From assembly GCA_946182825.1 (NCBI GenBank), contig CAMGZH010000001.1, positions 1-64,000 on the forward strand: 64,000 bases of DNA. The letters are read 5' to 3'. The notes beneath the pieces are model-generated. The model was not told the DNA's origin. It saw nothing but the letters and a program-made list of their open reading frames with translations, and did no database searches. Both the position numbers and the translations under genes were made by a program. This document shows, piece after piece, positions 1 through 8,667 of this stretch. Each line of letters begins with the position of its first letter. Positions within the stretch are counted from its first letter, which is position 1. The stretch is from an uncultured Lachnospiraceae bacterium (GTDB taxonomy: Bacteria; Bacillota; Clostridia; Lachnospirales; Lachnospiraceae).

Positions 1-1
1 T

Positions 2-850
2 TATTTCAAATTTGCCGTGAATAATCACTACGGTGGAAGGTTATGCGCTTACGATATATCCAATCAGAAAAAAAGTTCTTCGTCACCTAAAAAGAAGAAA
101 GACCTTGTAGATGAAATTGATGATATAGTCAATCAGATTCCAAGGCCAGAACGAGATATTTTAATGTTTTTGCTTGGATGTATTCCAGGGGTAAATGTTT
201 TGGTTGATGCATATTCTCTTGTTAGTGATTATAGAAAAGCTATGAAAGATGGAAAGATTTCACCAACAGAATGGCTGGTATTAGGTACTGATTTATTCTG
301 CTTAGCTGCAGATACGTCAGGCACATTTGCGGCATTTAAAGCAATAAAAAAAGCAAAAGAAGCAAAAGCAATGGCAGAGGCTACTGCCAAAGAAGCCGCC
401 GCAAAGGCGACAGAAAGTGAAGCGGCTAAGAAAGCGGCAGACAATACTGCAAAAGCGGCTGGTAGATCATCTGAAAAGGCCACGGAAGATGCAGTAAAGG
501 CAACAGAGAGTGTAAAAAAAGCCAGAACCGCGAAACGTGCTGGTGAAACTGGAAAGTCGAATAAGTATTATAGGAGAATGGTGAAGGATGCTGAAAAAAC
601 AGAACGAGATGCGAATAGAATTGCAAAATTAGCAGAGAATAATGAGAAGATAGCGCAGAGAGATGCGAGAAGTGCAGCAGATGTAGCTGCAGCAGACCAA
701 GCAAAGAAGCAATATGCAGATAAAGTGGCTGAAGCGGCGAGAAAAAAAGTATGGGAAACAGCTAAAGAACAGGCAAAGCCAGATAGAAAGGGCGTCAAGA
801 GATTTGTTGCAAATGAAGTGGTTCATTTGGTAAACGATGGTCCCAATTAA
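2..850 (+). CDS. Probable polymorphic toxin / type VII effector, C-terminal part (5' truncated by window edge)
   Basis: The reading frame is open from base 2 through a GTG at 17 with no convincing ribosome binding site, so the gene very likely begins upstream and only about 280 C-terminal residues are visible. A hydrophobic stretch containing PGVNVLVDAYSL followed by a KDGKISPTEW segment resembles, by eye, the pre-toxin regions that precede toxic tips in Firmicutes polymorphic toxins. The second half is very rich in Ala, Lys and Glu and is predicted to form a long helix or coiled coil. No catalytic motif is recognised. The position just upstream of WXG100 genes fits a secreted substrate. This is inferred, since the N-terminus is not in the window. 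Confidence 0.5.
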   Translation, partial: YFKFAVNNHYGGRLCAYDISNQKKSSSSPKKKKDLVDEIDDIVNQIPRPERDILMFLLGCIPGVNVLVDAYSLVSDYRKAMKDGKISPTEWLVLGTDLFCLAADTSGTFAAFKAIKKAKEAKAMAEATAKEAAAKATESEAAKKAADNTAKAAGRSSEKATEDAVKATESVKKARTAKRAGETGKSNKYYRRMVKDAEKTERDANRIAKLAENNEKIAQRDARSAADVAAADQAKKQYADKVAEAARKKVWETAKEQAKPDRKGVKRFVANEVVHLVNDGPN

Positions 851-868
851 GATTTAGGAGACAGGAAA

Positions 869-1792
869 ATGACAACAGAGAAACTGGAAGATACAGCAAT
901 AGCGTGTGTTGTAATTGCGCTGGTGGAATTATGTGGAGTTATGTTCGTATTTGTGCCGGCCTTGATGGATTGGTCAAAGGGAATTCCCTTAAAAGAGTAT
1001 AGAATGGACGCCTGTATTGGCGGAACATGCCTGTTGCTTTGGATGGTAACCCTTATAATCCAGTTGATCATAAGTCATATTCTGAAAAAGCGTGGATCAA
1101 TGTTTGTACATCCGGTCATGGGGCTGGTAAAGGATATATGGCAGTTTTCATTTCAACTGGGTGAATGGGGCGATAAAAAGGTAGAAGATCACCTTTCGAG
1201 GCAAGATATCAGAAAGAGTCTGCTGCTACGCCATTTTTCACAAAGGATCAATCTCCGGGCCACAGCGGTGGCGGTTGTTATGACACCAGTTTTTATTTTG
1301 TCATTGTTTGGAGTTATTGTGGCTTATGCACGTAACAGTTCAGCCGGAATTAATTTGTTTTCCAGATCTACGGTTGAATCAGCAGATATTGGAGGGAAGA
1401 TATTTATTACCCTTATATGCGTTTGTTTGTTCTTTGTTGATGTAGCAGCCCTTGTAAGAGTCAGAGTGAAAATTGGAAATCTAAGGGCAGATATAGCTGA
1501 ATCTGGGATTCTAATAAAAGATTTAGATCAGGAGTTTCGAAACAGCCAGTGTATCGGACATGATATTTGGATAGGAGAAAAACATATTTTTATGTCAGGT
1601 GGAGGACAGTCCTATATGTTTTCCATTGACGATATTTATGAAATAGATCAAAAAGATATTCGAGGAAACAATATACCGTATTACATGCTGACAATAACAG
1701 CATTGACAGGTGAACAGGCAAACCTGATATCCTTCGATTCTCATATGAAGGAGAAGCTAGTGGAAGCCATCGGCCGGGAGAAGGAAGCCTGA
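869..1792 (+). CDS. Four-TM membrane protein, possible immunity or accessory factor
   Basis: This 307-residue protein has a good AGGAG site before ATG and starts 18 bases after the preceding toxin-like gene. Four hydrophobic segments are visible, near residues 8-32, 48-70, 122-148 and 170-195. They are followed by about 100 soluble residues ending in a conserved-looking beta-rich region (HIFMSGGGQSYMFSIDDIYEI) that could be a small cytoplasmic PH-like domain. I do not recognise the family. Its place directly after a putative toxin suggests a membrane immunity protein, but a secretion accessory role is equally possible. Confidence 0.6.
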   Translation: MTTEKLEDTAIACVVIALVELCGVMFVFVPALMDWSKGIPLKEYRMDACIGGTCLLLWMVTLIIQLIISHILKKRGSMFVHPVMGLVKDIWQFSFQLGEWGDKKVEDHLSRQDIRKSLLLRHFSQRINLRATAVAVVMTPVFILSLFGVIVAYARNSSAGINLFSRSTVESADIGGKIFITLICVCLFFVDVAALVRVRVKIGNLRADIAESGILIKDLDQEFRNSQCIGHDIWIGEKHIFMSGGGQSYMFSIDDIYEIDQKDIRGNNIPYYMLTITALTGEQANLISFDSHMKEKLVEAIGREKEA

Positions 1793-1800
1793 TGAATTTG

Positions 1801-1830
1801 CTAAAAATTCCTCTAGGGGAGGATTTTTAG
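1801..1830 (+). terminator. Intrinsic terminator before the WXG100 genes
   Basis: CTAAAAAT-CCTC pairs with GAGGATTTTTAG around a short loop, giving an A-rich/T-rich stem of the bidirectional type. It separates the toxin/membrane-protein pair from the WXG100 transcription unit. Confidence 0.5.
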
Positions 1831-1872
1831 ATAGATGTATTTCGACATTTTATTTAACAAAGGAGGAGAAAA

Positions 1873-2163
1873 ATGTCACAGTTTAACGTAACAACAGGAA
1901 CACTAAGGAGCAAGCTTCAGGAACTGCAGAAGGAGTGCAAGCAGCTGGAGACCAAGAAGCAGGAGCTTGAGAGAGAGGAAAAGGATCTCAGCGGTAAGTG
2001 GGATGGTCAGGCAAAGACAGCCTTCGACGGTAATTTCCGTAAGAACATTCAGAAGATCCAGCAGTTTATCGAGGGTATTCATCAGTACGAGAAGGCTCTT
2101 GAGAAAATCATTGCAGCTTACGAGCAGGCAGAAGCACACAACATCGCAACAGCAAGTCACTAA
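1873..2163 (+). CDS. WXG100 family protein (type VII secretion), paralogue 1
   Basis: This 96-residue all-helical protein has a Trp-Asp-Gly turn (GKWDGQA, about residues 42-48) between two amphipathic helices, which is the defining WXG100 hairpin. WXG100 proteins are small secreted substrates and partners of the EssC-driven type VII system. The start is set by a strong AAAGGAGG site. It is followed 24 bases later by a second WXG100 gene, so the two may form a heterodimer as EsxA/EsxB do. The first helix is unusually Lys/Glu-rich. Confidence 0.9.
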   Translation: MSQFNVTTGTLRSKLQELQKECKQLETKKQELEREEKDLSGKWDGQAKTAFDGNFRKNIQKIQQFIEGIHQYEKALEKIIAAYEQAEAHNIATASH

Positions 2164-2187
2164 TTATTTTGGGGAGGAAACAACATC

Positions 2188-2508
2188 ATGGCAAGTAGTT
2201 ACAATATCAAAGTAGATCCGGCAGACCTTAGAAAATCAGCAAAGCAGTTTACTGCAAAGGCAAATGAGATCAAGGGCCTTACACAGAAGATGACAACATT
2301 GATCACCGGCGTATCCGGTTCTGTATGGAAAGGTGATGCACAGTCATCCTACACACATAAGTTTACATCTTTGAATGATGATATCAGACGTTTGAACAAG
2401 CTGATCGTGGATGAGTCACAGAAGCTTGAGAAGATCGCAAAGGAATACGAGACAAAGGAGAATGCAAACATTGCAGTATCCCGTAGCTTAAAGGAAAACA
2501 TTATCTAA
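2188..2508 (+). CDS. WXG100 family protein (type VII secretion), paralogue 2
   Basis: This 106-residue protein has the turn motif SVWKGDAQSSY near residues 48-58, with helices on both sides. The YETKEN segment near residue 92 resembles the C-terminal YxxxD/E export signal of type VII substrates. It starts with ATG after GGGGAGG and pairs with the upstream WXG100 gene. The downstream phospho-signalling genes run in the same direction. Confidence 0.9.
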   Translation: MASSYNIKVDPADLRKSAKQFTAKANEIKGLTQKMTTLITGVSGSVWKGDAQSSYTHKFTSLNDDIRRLNKLIVDESQKLEKIAKEYETKENANIAVSRSLKENII

Positions 2509-2534
2509 GACAGGAATTTGTTCGTCTTATGGGC

Positions 2535-2552
2535 GGGGGCCTTCGGGCTCCC
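2535..2552 (+). promoter_or_regulatory. UUCG-tetraloop hairpin after the WXG100 pair
   Basis: GGGGGCC-TTCG-GGCTCCC is a very stable 7-bp stem capped by a UUCG loop with no T-run behind it. That fits an mRNA 3'-end stabiliser or processing site, letting the WXG100 part be made in excess over the downstream FHA/phosphatase/kinase genes. The functional role is inferred. Confidence 0.5.
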
Positions 2553-2598
2553 TGCTGTTAAGAATAGGTAACATGTAAACAGGCAGATTGGAAAAATT

Positions 2599-4167
2599 AT
2601 GAATAACGAAAAATCTTCATCCAGACGGGTGGTTCTACATAAATTGCTGATAGGTATCATATTGATTTTGTTTGTGACCCTGGGGATTTTCCTTGCCGGG
2701 TCTGTTTCTGCATTTGCAGGAAAAAGTGGAAGTCTGGAGGAATCCCGAAGGTGTGTCTTCGGAATCAAAGTATTTCTGACGACGGATCAGGGGGAGCAGT
2801 CCTACCCGATCCGGGAGGCAACGGGATTTCTCGTAGGAGATCCCACAAAGGATAGTAGCAACGGACAGCACATTTTAGCATCAAAAAGTGCTATGATGGT
2901 TTCTGCTGCAACCATACAGGAGATCCGGGCCACAAAGGGTGTTCCCAAGGATCAGAAGTTGCAGCCAAGCTATAAGCTTATCGTATCCAAGGATCTGGAA
3001 CTGAACTGTACCATTATGAATGAGTCCAGGGATTCGGATTTTGTTATACTGACACCGGAGCAAAACCTTGCGGATCGCAGTGGAATTCCAGTGCTGAAGT
3101 CACTGGAGATCAAGGATGGAACGGTTCTGATGGAGAACTATTATGATGGTGTCAATGAGGCGCCGGCGTCAGAGACCTTCACTTGGATGGCCGATGCGAA
3201 AAAGGATGAAAAGGGGAATATGCTCCTTGGAAGACAAAGCAGCAAAAAGCTGGGCAGCCCGGTTTTGGATGCTTCCGGTAACCTGGTGGGAATGCTTGCA
3301 AAAAGCGGAAAACATACCGTTCTTCTTCCGACAATGACAATGACAGGTGTAATGGACAGCCTGGGAATTACCTATGTGGATAGCCAGTCCCATTACGCAG
3401 AGCTTGGAGAATTGTTGGAACGTGGTAAGGAGAAGACCGAGGATACCAGAACCTATACCCAGACGTCTATAGAGAAGTACAAACAGGTCTTGGATAATGC
3501 GAAGACGGTGTATGAAGCATCGGATTCGAAGGAAAGTGATTACCAGGATCAGATCCGCCTGATGAAGGAGGGGGAGAAGGAGCTTCGCAAAAAGAGTGAT
3601 TACATTAAGTACGCAGTCATCGCACTTGCTGTTCTGATCCTTGTACTTTTGCTTATTGCGGGCCTTTTTTCTCTTTTGAATGCCCGTAAGAGGAAGAAAC
3701 CATCCTACTATGAGGATGATAAGACCAGAGGAAATCACATGACACGAAGACAGAAGCGGGCTCTGGAAAAACAGAAGAGAAAAAAGGCCGGAGGCGGAAA
3801 GGTTGCCGGGGCAACACCTATGGAACTGGATGATTTCGAGCGTACGGTCACGGTGGGGAGTTCCACTCTTCCTACGGCTTTCCTTCAGAGTACCACCGAC
3901 GGGAAGCAGGCCCTGATTAACAAGGCGAAGTTCACCCTGGGTAAGAGCCGGGAATACTGTGAGTATGTGGTGGAGGGCAACCGAACCATCAGTCGCCGTC
4001 ATGCAAGGATCACGAACGAGAACGGAGTTTTCTTTATTGAAGATCTTCAGTCGATGAACCATACATATCTCAACGACAAGCAACTTGCGGAGAAGGAACG
4101 TGCGGTGCTTCGGAATGGAGATCATATTAAGCTGGCGAATGAGGAATTGATCTTCCTGATGCGTTAA
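2599..4167 (+). CDS. Membrane protein: trypsin-like pseudo-protease ectodomain plus C-terminal FHA domain
   Basis: The 522 residues show an N-terminal membrane segment (about 15-38), an extracytoplasmic region of about 210 residues with trypsin/HtrA-like architecture, a second membrane segment (about 335-358), a basic linker, and a C-terminal FHA domain (about 440-520) with the ISRRHARI core and a DLQSMNHTYL strand. FHA domains bind phosphothreonine. The protease-like part ends in KKLGSPVLDASGNLVGM where active enzymes have GNSGGPVLD..G.VVGI, so the nucleophilic Ser appears to be absent, and no obvious catalytic His is seen. It is best read as a pseudo-protease sensor. It lies 13 bases before a phosphatase gene and a kinase gene, which would write and erase its ligand. 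Confidence 0.8.
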   Translation: MNNEKSSSRRVVLHKLLIGIILILFVTLGIFLAGSVSAFAGKSGSLEESRRCVFGIKVFLTTDQGEQSYPIREATGFLVGDPTKDSSNGQHILASKSAMMVSAATIQEIRATKGVPKDQKLQPSYKLIVSKDLELNCTIMNESRDSDFVILTPEQNLADRSGIPVLKSLEIKDGTVLMENYYDGVNEAPASETFTWMADAKKDEKGNMLLGRQSSKKLGSPVLDASGNLVGMLAKSGKHTVLLPTMTMTGVMDSLGITYVDSQSHYAELGELLERGKEKTEDTRTYTQTSIEKYKQVLDNAKTVYEASDSKESDYQDQIRLMKEGEKELRKKSDYIKYAVIALAVLILVLLLIAGLFSLLNARKRKKPSYYEDDKTRGNHMTRRQKRALEKQKRKKAGGGKVAGATPMELDDFERTVTVGSSTLPTAFLQSTTDGKQALINKAKFTLGKSREYCEYVVEGNRTISRRHARITNENGVFFIEDLQSMNHTYLNDKQLAEKERAVLRNGDHIKLANEELIFLMR

Positions 4168-4180
4168 CATTGGAGTAAAT

Positions 4181-5050
4181 ATGAACATTTTTAGTAAAAA
4201 AAGCAAGGTGGAAACCTTTACGATTTCTGCCGCTACGGATAAGGGAGTCCGTAAGATCAACCAGGACAATCTCTATATAATGGAACAGCCTATGGATCAT
4301 ACCCGGCTTGGCTTTTTTGAACGGAAAAAGCAGGTAAGTCGTTTTCCCATCATTTTGGGAGTTTTTGATGGCATGGGAGGAGAGTGTAGTGGAGAAGAGG
4401 TTTCGGAGCTGGCAGCAGACCTGATGAGCGAGATCGAGACGGATCGTCTTCTATCTATGGATGATGATTCTCTTGAGATGGAACTCTGTGGTTTCCTTCG
4501 CAGTATCAGCAATGAAATATTTCATGAATATGGTGCAAAAGGAATTCGAGCCGGTTGTACCGGAACCCTTTGTTATATTGATAGCGGACGAATTCTTTTT
4601 ATCAATGCGGGAGACAGTCCGGCGTTTTTATATGCAAACAGGGAATTTCATGTGATGTCGGTGGCGGATAATCAGGCCGGCCAGCTCTATCGGCTTGGAA
4701 GGATCTCTGAGGAGGAAAGCTGGACCCATCCGCTGAAATGCCGTTTGACACAGTTTTTAGGTATGAATCCGGAGGAAGTGATTTTAAGTCCTCATACAAA
4801 TCTGGTACATTATACTCTGGGGCAAAAGTTTGTTGCGCTTATCGCTTCCGACGGGTTGACGGATGGAATGCCCATTCATCATCTCCGGTACTGTGCCTTT
4901 TCCTTAAAGGAGCAGGAAGAGGATGCGACAGTGGAGATCGGGAAGGATCTGGATCTTTTGATCAGCGGGGCAAAAGATCTTGTAAAGAAAAGTATTAGCG
5001 GTGGAAGTCGCGACAATGTGACCGCCATTATTGTTACGAATATGGAGTAA
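4181..5050 (+). CDS. PP2C-family Ser/Thr protein phosphatase
   Basis: This 289-residue cytoplasmic protein carries the PP2C metal-binding motifs: NQDN near residue 28, FDGMGG near 61-66, the GCTGTL strand, GDSPAF, ASDGLTDG and the terminal DNVTAIIV. It would remove phosphate from Ser/Thr residues written by the kinase encoded 3 bases downstream, with the FHA protein just upstream as the likely target or reader. The FDGMGGE motif replaces the usual His with Glu, a common variant. The three genes are tightly packed and surely co-transcribed. Confidence 0.92.
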   Translation: MNIFSKKSKVETFTISAATDKGVRKINQDNLYIMEQPMDHTRLGFFERKKQVSRFPIILGVFDGMGGECSGEEVSELAADLMSEIETDRLLSMDDDSLEMELCGFLRSISNEIFHEYGAKGIRAGCTGTLCYIDSGRILFINAGDSPAFLYANREFHVMSVADNQAGQLYRLGRISEEESWTHPLKCRLTQFLGMNPEEVILSPHTNLVHYTLGQKFVALIASDGLTDGMPIHHLRYCAFSLKEQEEDATVEIGKDLDLLISGAKDLVKKSISGGSRDNVTAIIVTNME

Positions 5051-5053
5051 GAA

Positions 5054-7087
5054 ATGACACTGGAAACCTTAAGAACCTATGAACCCTTTTGGGATAAATG
5101 GTATATAGAGGAAAAACTCGGAACCGGAAGTTACGGTGATGTGTTTAAAATTCGCAGGGAAGAATACGGACAGACCTATTATGCTGCGCTCAAGGTGATT
5201 TCTTTTCCTGCCAATAAGAATGAATTGCTGGAGATTTCTCTTGCATCCGGTGGTATGGAGGGAACCTTTACCTACTACCGTAATATGCTGGGGGGGATTG
5301 TGGACGAGATTTCCCTTATGGAACGATTCAAGGGAAGAACCAATATCGTAAGTTACGAAGATCATGATATCCTCCCCCATGATGGAGGCAAAACTCCGGG
5401 GTATGATATTTTTATTCGTATGGAGCTGTTGGATGATATCCGTAAAATTGCCATCAAGGATCCGACCTTTGTTCGAAATAATGGAGAAATCCGGAAACTT
5501 GGCATCGATCTGTGCGAGGCTCTTCGCATCTGTCATAACCAGAATATCATTCACAGGGATATCAAGCCGGGAAATATTTTCCGATCGGTTGACGGAGATT
5601 ATAAACTGGGAGATTTTGGAATTGCACGGCGGGTGGAAGGAGACTGCCTGACCATGTCCATCAAAGGAACCTTTGACTATATGTCTCCGGAAATCTATAA
5701 CCGTCAGCACTATGATTATCGGGCCGATATCTATTCCCTTGGAATGGTGCTCTATCATATCCTTAACGGTTTTCGTGGACCGTTTGTTCCAACCCATGGT
5801 CCCCTGACGGCTGAGCAAAAGGAAGAGGCTCTGATTCGACGTATGCGGGGAGAGGAACTTCCGAAACCGATCTATGCAGAGGAGAGCTTGTGGTCAGCTG
5901 TAAAAAAGGCATGTACCTTTAAGTTGGAAGAGAGATACCAGGCTATCGGTGAATTCTATGAGGCGTTGGTTGAGGGAGTTGAACTGGAACCAAAGCCTCA
6001 GGAAAAGATGACGGAGCCGTTGCCGGAGGAAGAGGATGTGACAGTTTCTTCGCTTTTGGAAGAATATACGCAGGTAGGTGTTCTGGAGGAAGTGGAAGAA
6101 GCAGAGCAACAGGAAGAACAGGAAGCGGTGGAGATTTCCTCGGAGGAAGATAAGACGGTAGCGCTTATGGGATTTGGAGAGATGGATCCTCTGCCTGTGA
6201 TCGAGGAAGAACGACCGAACGATAGGGGAACGGATCCTGTTGCACAGGAAACCTATGAAAGGGAAGCCTTGGATGAGCAGGAGGTCCTTCCTGTGGAAGA
6301 GAGCGTGCCGGGAATTTCAAAGAGGAAGCTGGTGGCTGTTACGATTGCAACCGCAGCGGTAATTGGTGTGACATCCATCGGGGGAGTTGCCTGGTATAGA
6401 GGGCAGCAGAAAGAGATCCAGCCGGAGCCTTCGACGCCGAAAAAGGTAGAGCCGATTGTAAAAAAAATCTTGACGCCACAGCTCTCGGGAAAAATCACCT
6501 GGACCATACGAGATCCGGAGGACAAGACAACGGCAGATTGCGTATTCAAAGGTAAAACAATGCTAAAGAGTCTGATCCTGTCCGGTACGTTTGTGGATCC
6601 AAAGACGAAGCAGGCGGTGGAAGGATCCTTGTCGATGGAAGGTACAGGCGTTATCAAGGAGACCGGAGATTACGATTATGTATTTACACCGACGGACCGG
6701 GAGTCCTACGAACAGGTCACGGGAAAGCTTCATTTGACGGCACTTCTGAAAAAGTCTATTACGGGAGTGAAGGCGATTCAGAAGGTGAAAAACAAGGCAG
6801 AACTTTATGAGGTGGATCTGTCCGGTGCCTCTCTTAAGGATTTAAAGATATTAAAGGGAGCAGAAAATCTTCGGATTCTGAATGCAGAAAATAACCGGAT
6901 CACAGATATTACAACCTTAAAGGAGTGTCCGCATTTGAATACCTTGATCCTTGCGGGGAACAGTGGTTTGAAAAATGCAAAGACATTGACCGGACTGAAA
7001 AATCTGGAGTTTGTCGTTTTGGATGGAACCGGAATCAGTAGCAAGGTAAGAACTAAGGTAGAACGCATTTGTGAGGGAAACCGATAA
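5054..7087 (+). CDS. Transmembrane Ser/Thr protein kinase with extracytoplasmic leucine-rich repeats
   Basis: The 677 residues begin with a complete Hanks-type kinase domain (about 16-295): glycine loop GTGSYGDVFK, AALKVI lysine, HRDIKPGN catalytic loop near 167, DFG near 187 and SPEIYNRQ in the activation/APE region. A long acidic linker (about 310-420) leads to one membrane helix (about 424-446). The external part ends in about three LRR-like units (LRILNAENNRITDI). It differs from PknB, which has PASTA repeats, so the sensed ligand is probably a protein. The start is three bases after the phosphatase stop. Confidence 0.92.
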   Translation: MTLETLRTYEPFWDKWYIEEKLGTGSYGDVFKIRREEYGQTYYAALKVISFPANKNELLEISLASGGMEGTFTYYRNMLGGIVDEISLMERFKGRTNIVSYEDHDILPHDGGKTPGYDIFIRMELLDDIRKIAIKDPTFVRNNGEIRKLGIDLCEALRICHNQNIIHRDIKPGNIFRSVDGDYKLGDFGIARRVEGDCLTMSIKGTFDYMSPEIYNRQHYDYRADIYSLGMVLYHILNGFRGPFVPTHGPLTAEQKEEALIRRMRGEELPKPIYAEESLWSAVKKACTFKLEERYQAIGEFYEALVEGVELEPKPQEKMTEPLPEEEDVTVSSLLEEYTQVGVLEEVEEAEQQEEQEAVEISSEEDKTVALMGFGEMDPLPVIEEERPNDRGTDPVAQETYEREALDEQEVLPVEESVPGISKRKLVAVTIATAAVIGVTSIGGVAWYRGQQKEIQPEPSTPKKVEPIVKKILTPQLSGKITWTIRDPEDKTTADCVFKGKTMLKSLILSGTFVDPKTKQAVEGSLSMEGTGVIKETGDYDYVFTPTDRESYEQVTGKLHLTALLKKSITGVKAIQKVKNKAELYEVDLSGASLKDLKILKGAENLRILNAENNRITDITTLKECPHLNTLILAGNSGLKNAKTLTGLKNLEFVVLDGTGISSKVRTKVERICEGNR

Positions 7088-7108
7088 TACATGGGAAGGA
7101 GAGTATAA

Positions 7109-7549
7109 ATGGAATACAGGAAGAAATTTGGAACGTATGATTTTCCGGATCAGTTTCTGGAGATCGAGCTGGAGGATCTGGAGGTAGCATTGTATGCTCC
7201 ACCGGCGGAGAGGGAAGAGGAGCCCTTTTCGAATATCACGGTTAGCTTCGGGAAAAATCCCTACCGTCTGATGGAGCATAAGATCTTCAAGAATGCCATT
7301 TTAAAACAGTTAAAGGGCAAGGAAGATATGTTTGTAGAACCGCAGTTCAGCGGATTCGGAAAGTATGTGGGAAATGGTATACCCATGTATCAGTTCGAAA
7401 TTAGGGAATCGAACGGAGTTGTGACAAGGCAGTGCTATCTTGTGGGAGAGAAGAAGCATTGTCTGTTTCAGGAAACTACCTATGAAGAGGATCCGGTTAT
7501 GGATCAGGCCCTTGAAAACGCAGTTGCATCATTCCAATGGGGAGAGTAA
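7109..7549 (+). CDS. Small cytoplasmic protein, possible DcrB/DUF1795-like chaperone
   Basis: This 146-residue soluble protein has no signal peptide or membrane segment. It begins YRKKFGTYDFPDQFLEIE and contains alternating beta strands with ITVSF and QCYLVGEKKHCLF. By eye the layout resembles the DcrB/PsbP-like fold of DUF1795 (Eag) proteins, which chaperone effectors of type VI systems. This similarity is weak and needs structure prediction. It lies between the kinase and the DUF4474-type effector, with which it is nearly contiguous, so an effector-loading role is plausible. Confidence 0.55.
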   Translation: MEYRKKFGTYDFPDQFLEIELEDLEVALYAPPAEREEEPFSNITVSFGKNPYRLMEHKIFKNAILKQLKGKEDMFVEPQFSGFGKYVGNGIPMYQFEIRESNGVVTRQCYLVGEKKHCLFQETTYEEDPVMDQALENAVASFQWGE

Positions 7550-7551
7550 GA

Positions 7552-8667
7552 ATGAGTAAATTTTACGTTGACAGTACAAAACTTCGGACCAGCAGTGGAC
7601 AGATCCTGAATGTTCAAAGGGTCGTACAAAACAAGGCAAAAGAGGTAGAACATATTGCAGATCAGGCTTCTTCCTGGATGGAGGGAGAAGACCTGAAAGC
7701 CGCATTAGAGGAGATCGTAAGGGATCTTGAGAAGGAAGCATCCTCCTGCGATGAATTGCAGGAGGCATTAAATCGGATAGCAGATCTATATATCAAGGCA
7801 GAGACGGACATCCTTTCAACCGTGAAAGGTGCCAACGATGCCTCTAAGGGAAATTCTTCCAATTCTTCTGACAAGAAAAATTCAGACAGCCAGTGGGAAC
7901 CGGAGTGGATGCGAAAAGCATTACAGTCGGTTTCCAAGTGGTATAACAATCTTCCAAGGCCAGTAAGGGAAATGGTTAATAATGCATTTACCGGGTACGC
8001 CAGATTTATGGCAAATACACCTTTTGGGAAAGCGTTTGTACATTTCTTTACCGGAGATCAGGAGAGAGAAGAAAAACTCTTTAATCTCATTTCTGATCCG
8101 GTTTCACGAACACTGGCATTTGAGTACAACGCGAAGGATGATTTCTACCGAACCAACGAGAACTTTGGTGTTCAGCGGTACGGAGGATTTGCCAATATGT
8201 TCGATGATGTGGGAGGCGGTCTTGGAATGGATCTGGACACCCAGGTTGTTGACTTTGAGTATAACGGGAAGGCTTACCGGGTTCAGTTCTGGAAAGGAAG
8301 CTATGGCTTCGGAAATGCCTACGGTTCTGAAATCGGTTTCTACGAGAATGATCCCAATGACGACAGTGGCTGGTATGAGTGTGCCAACGGAGAAGATGAG
8401 ATCCGTACAAGGCAGACCTTGATTGACACTTCCACCGGAGAGTCCATGACGAATGATACGGCGGATTACGCCAAGGACGGTGATCATTTCTGGAACCTGA
8501 TGATTCGGACGGATGATGGACATGAGAAGGAGAATCTGACCCAGGAGAGTGTGCTGTATTTTGATTCACAGGAGCAGGCGGATGCGTTTATGAGTGAAAT
8601 CCCGAATGATGCAGACAATTTACGATTTGTGGATTGTGGAGATGGAAAGGTGAGGGTAATCTATTGA
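7552..8667 (+). CDS. Putative type VII effector: ESX/LXG-like helical N-terminus plus DUF4474-like C-terminus
   Basis: I place the start at ATG 7552, not the in-frame ATG 7537, because GGGGAGA sits seven bases upstream of 7552. The 371 residues comprise a helical targeting-like module (about 1-95, with EAxxCDxLxEALxxIxxLY), a Ser/Asn linker, a helical segment and a C-terminal domain of about 200 residues that resembles DUF4474 (FGVQRYGGFANMFDD, VQFWKGSYGFGNAYGSEIGFY). The biochemical activity of that domain is not known to me. The gene ends in TTGA: its TGA stop overlaps the TTG start of the next lipoprotein gene, indicating coupled translation of effector and likely immunity protein. Confidence 0.78.
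   Translation: MSKFYVDSTKLRTSSGQILNVQRVVQNKAKEVEHIADQASSWMEGEDLKAALEEIVRDLEKEASSCDELQEALNRIADLYIKAETDILSTVKGANDASKGNSSNSSDKKNSDSQWEPEWMRKALQSVSKWYNNLPRPVREMVNNAFTGYARFMANTPFGKAFVHFFTGDQEREEKLFNLISDPVSRTLAFEYNAKDDFYRTNENFGVQRYGGFANMFDDVGGGLGMDLDTQVVDFEYNGKAYRVQFWKGSYGFGNAYGSEIGFYENDPNDDSGWYECANGEDEIRTRQTLIDTSTGESMTNDTADYAKDGDHFWNLMIRTDDGHEKENLTQESVLYFDSQEQADAFMSEIPNDADNLRFVDCGDGKVRVIY

Noticed and set aside
3169-4269. Long minus-strand frame of 366 codons opposite the FHA gene
   Set aside because: Shadow of a strongly supported gene; no ribosome site and implausible composition.
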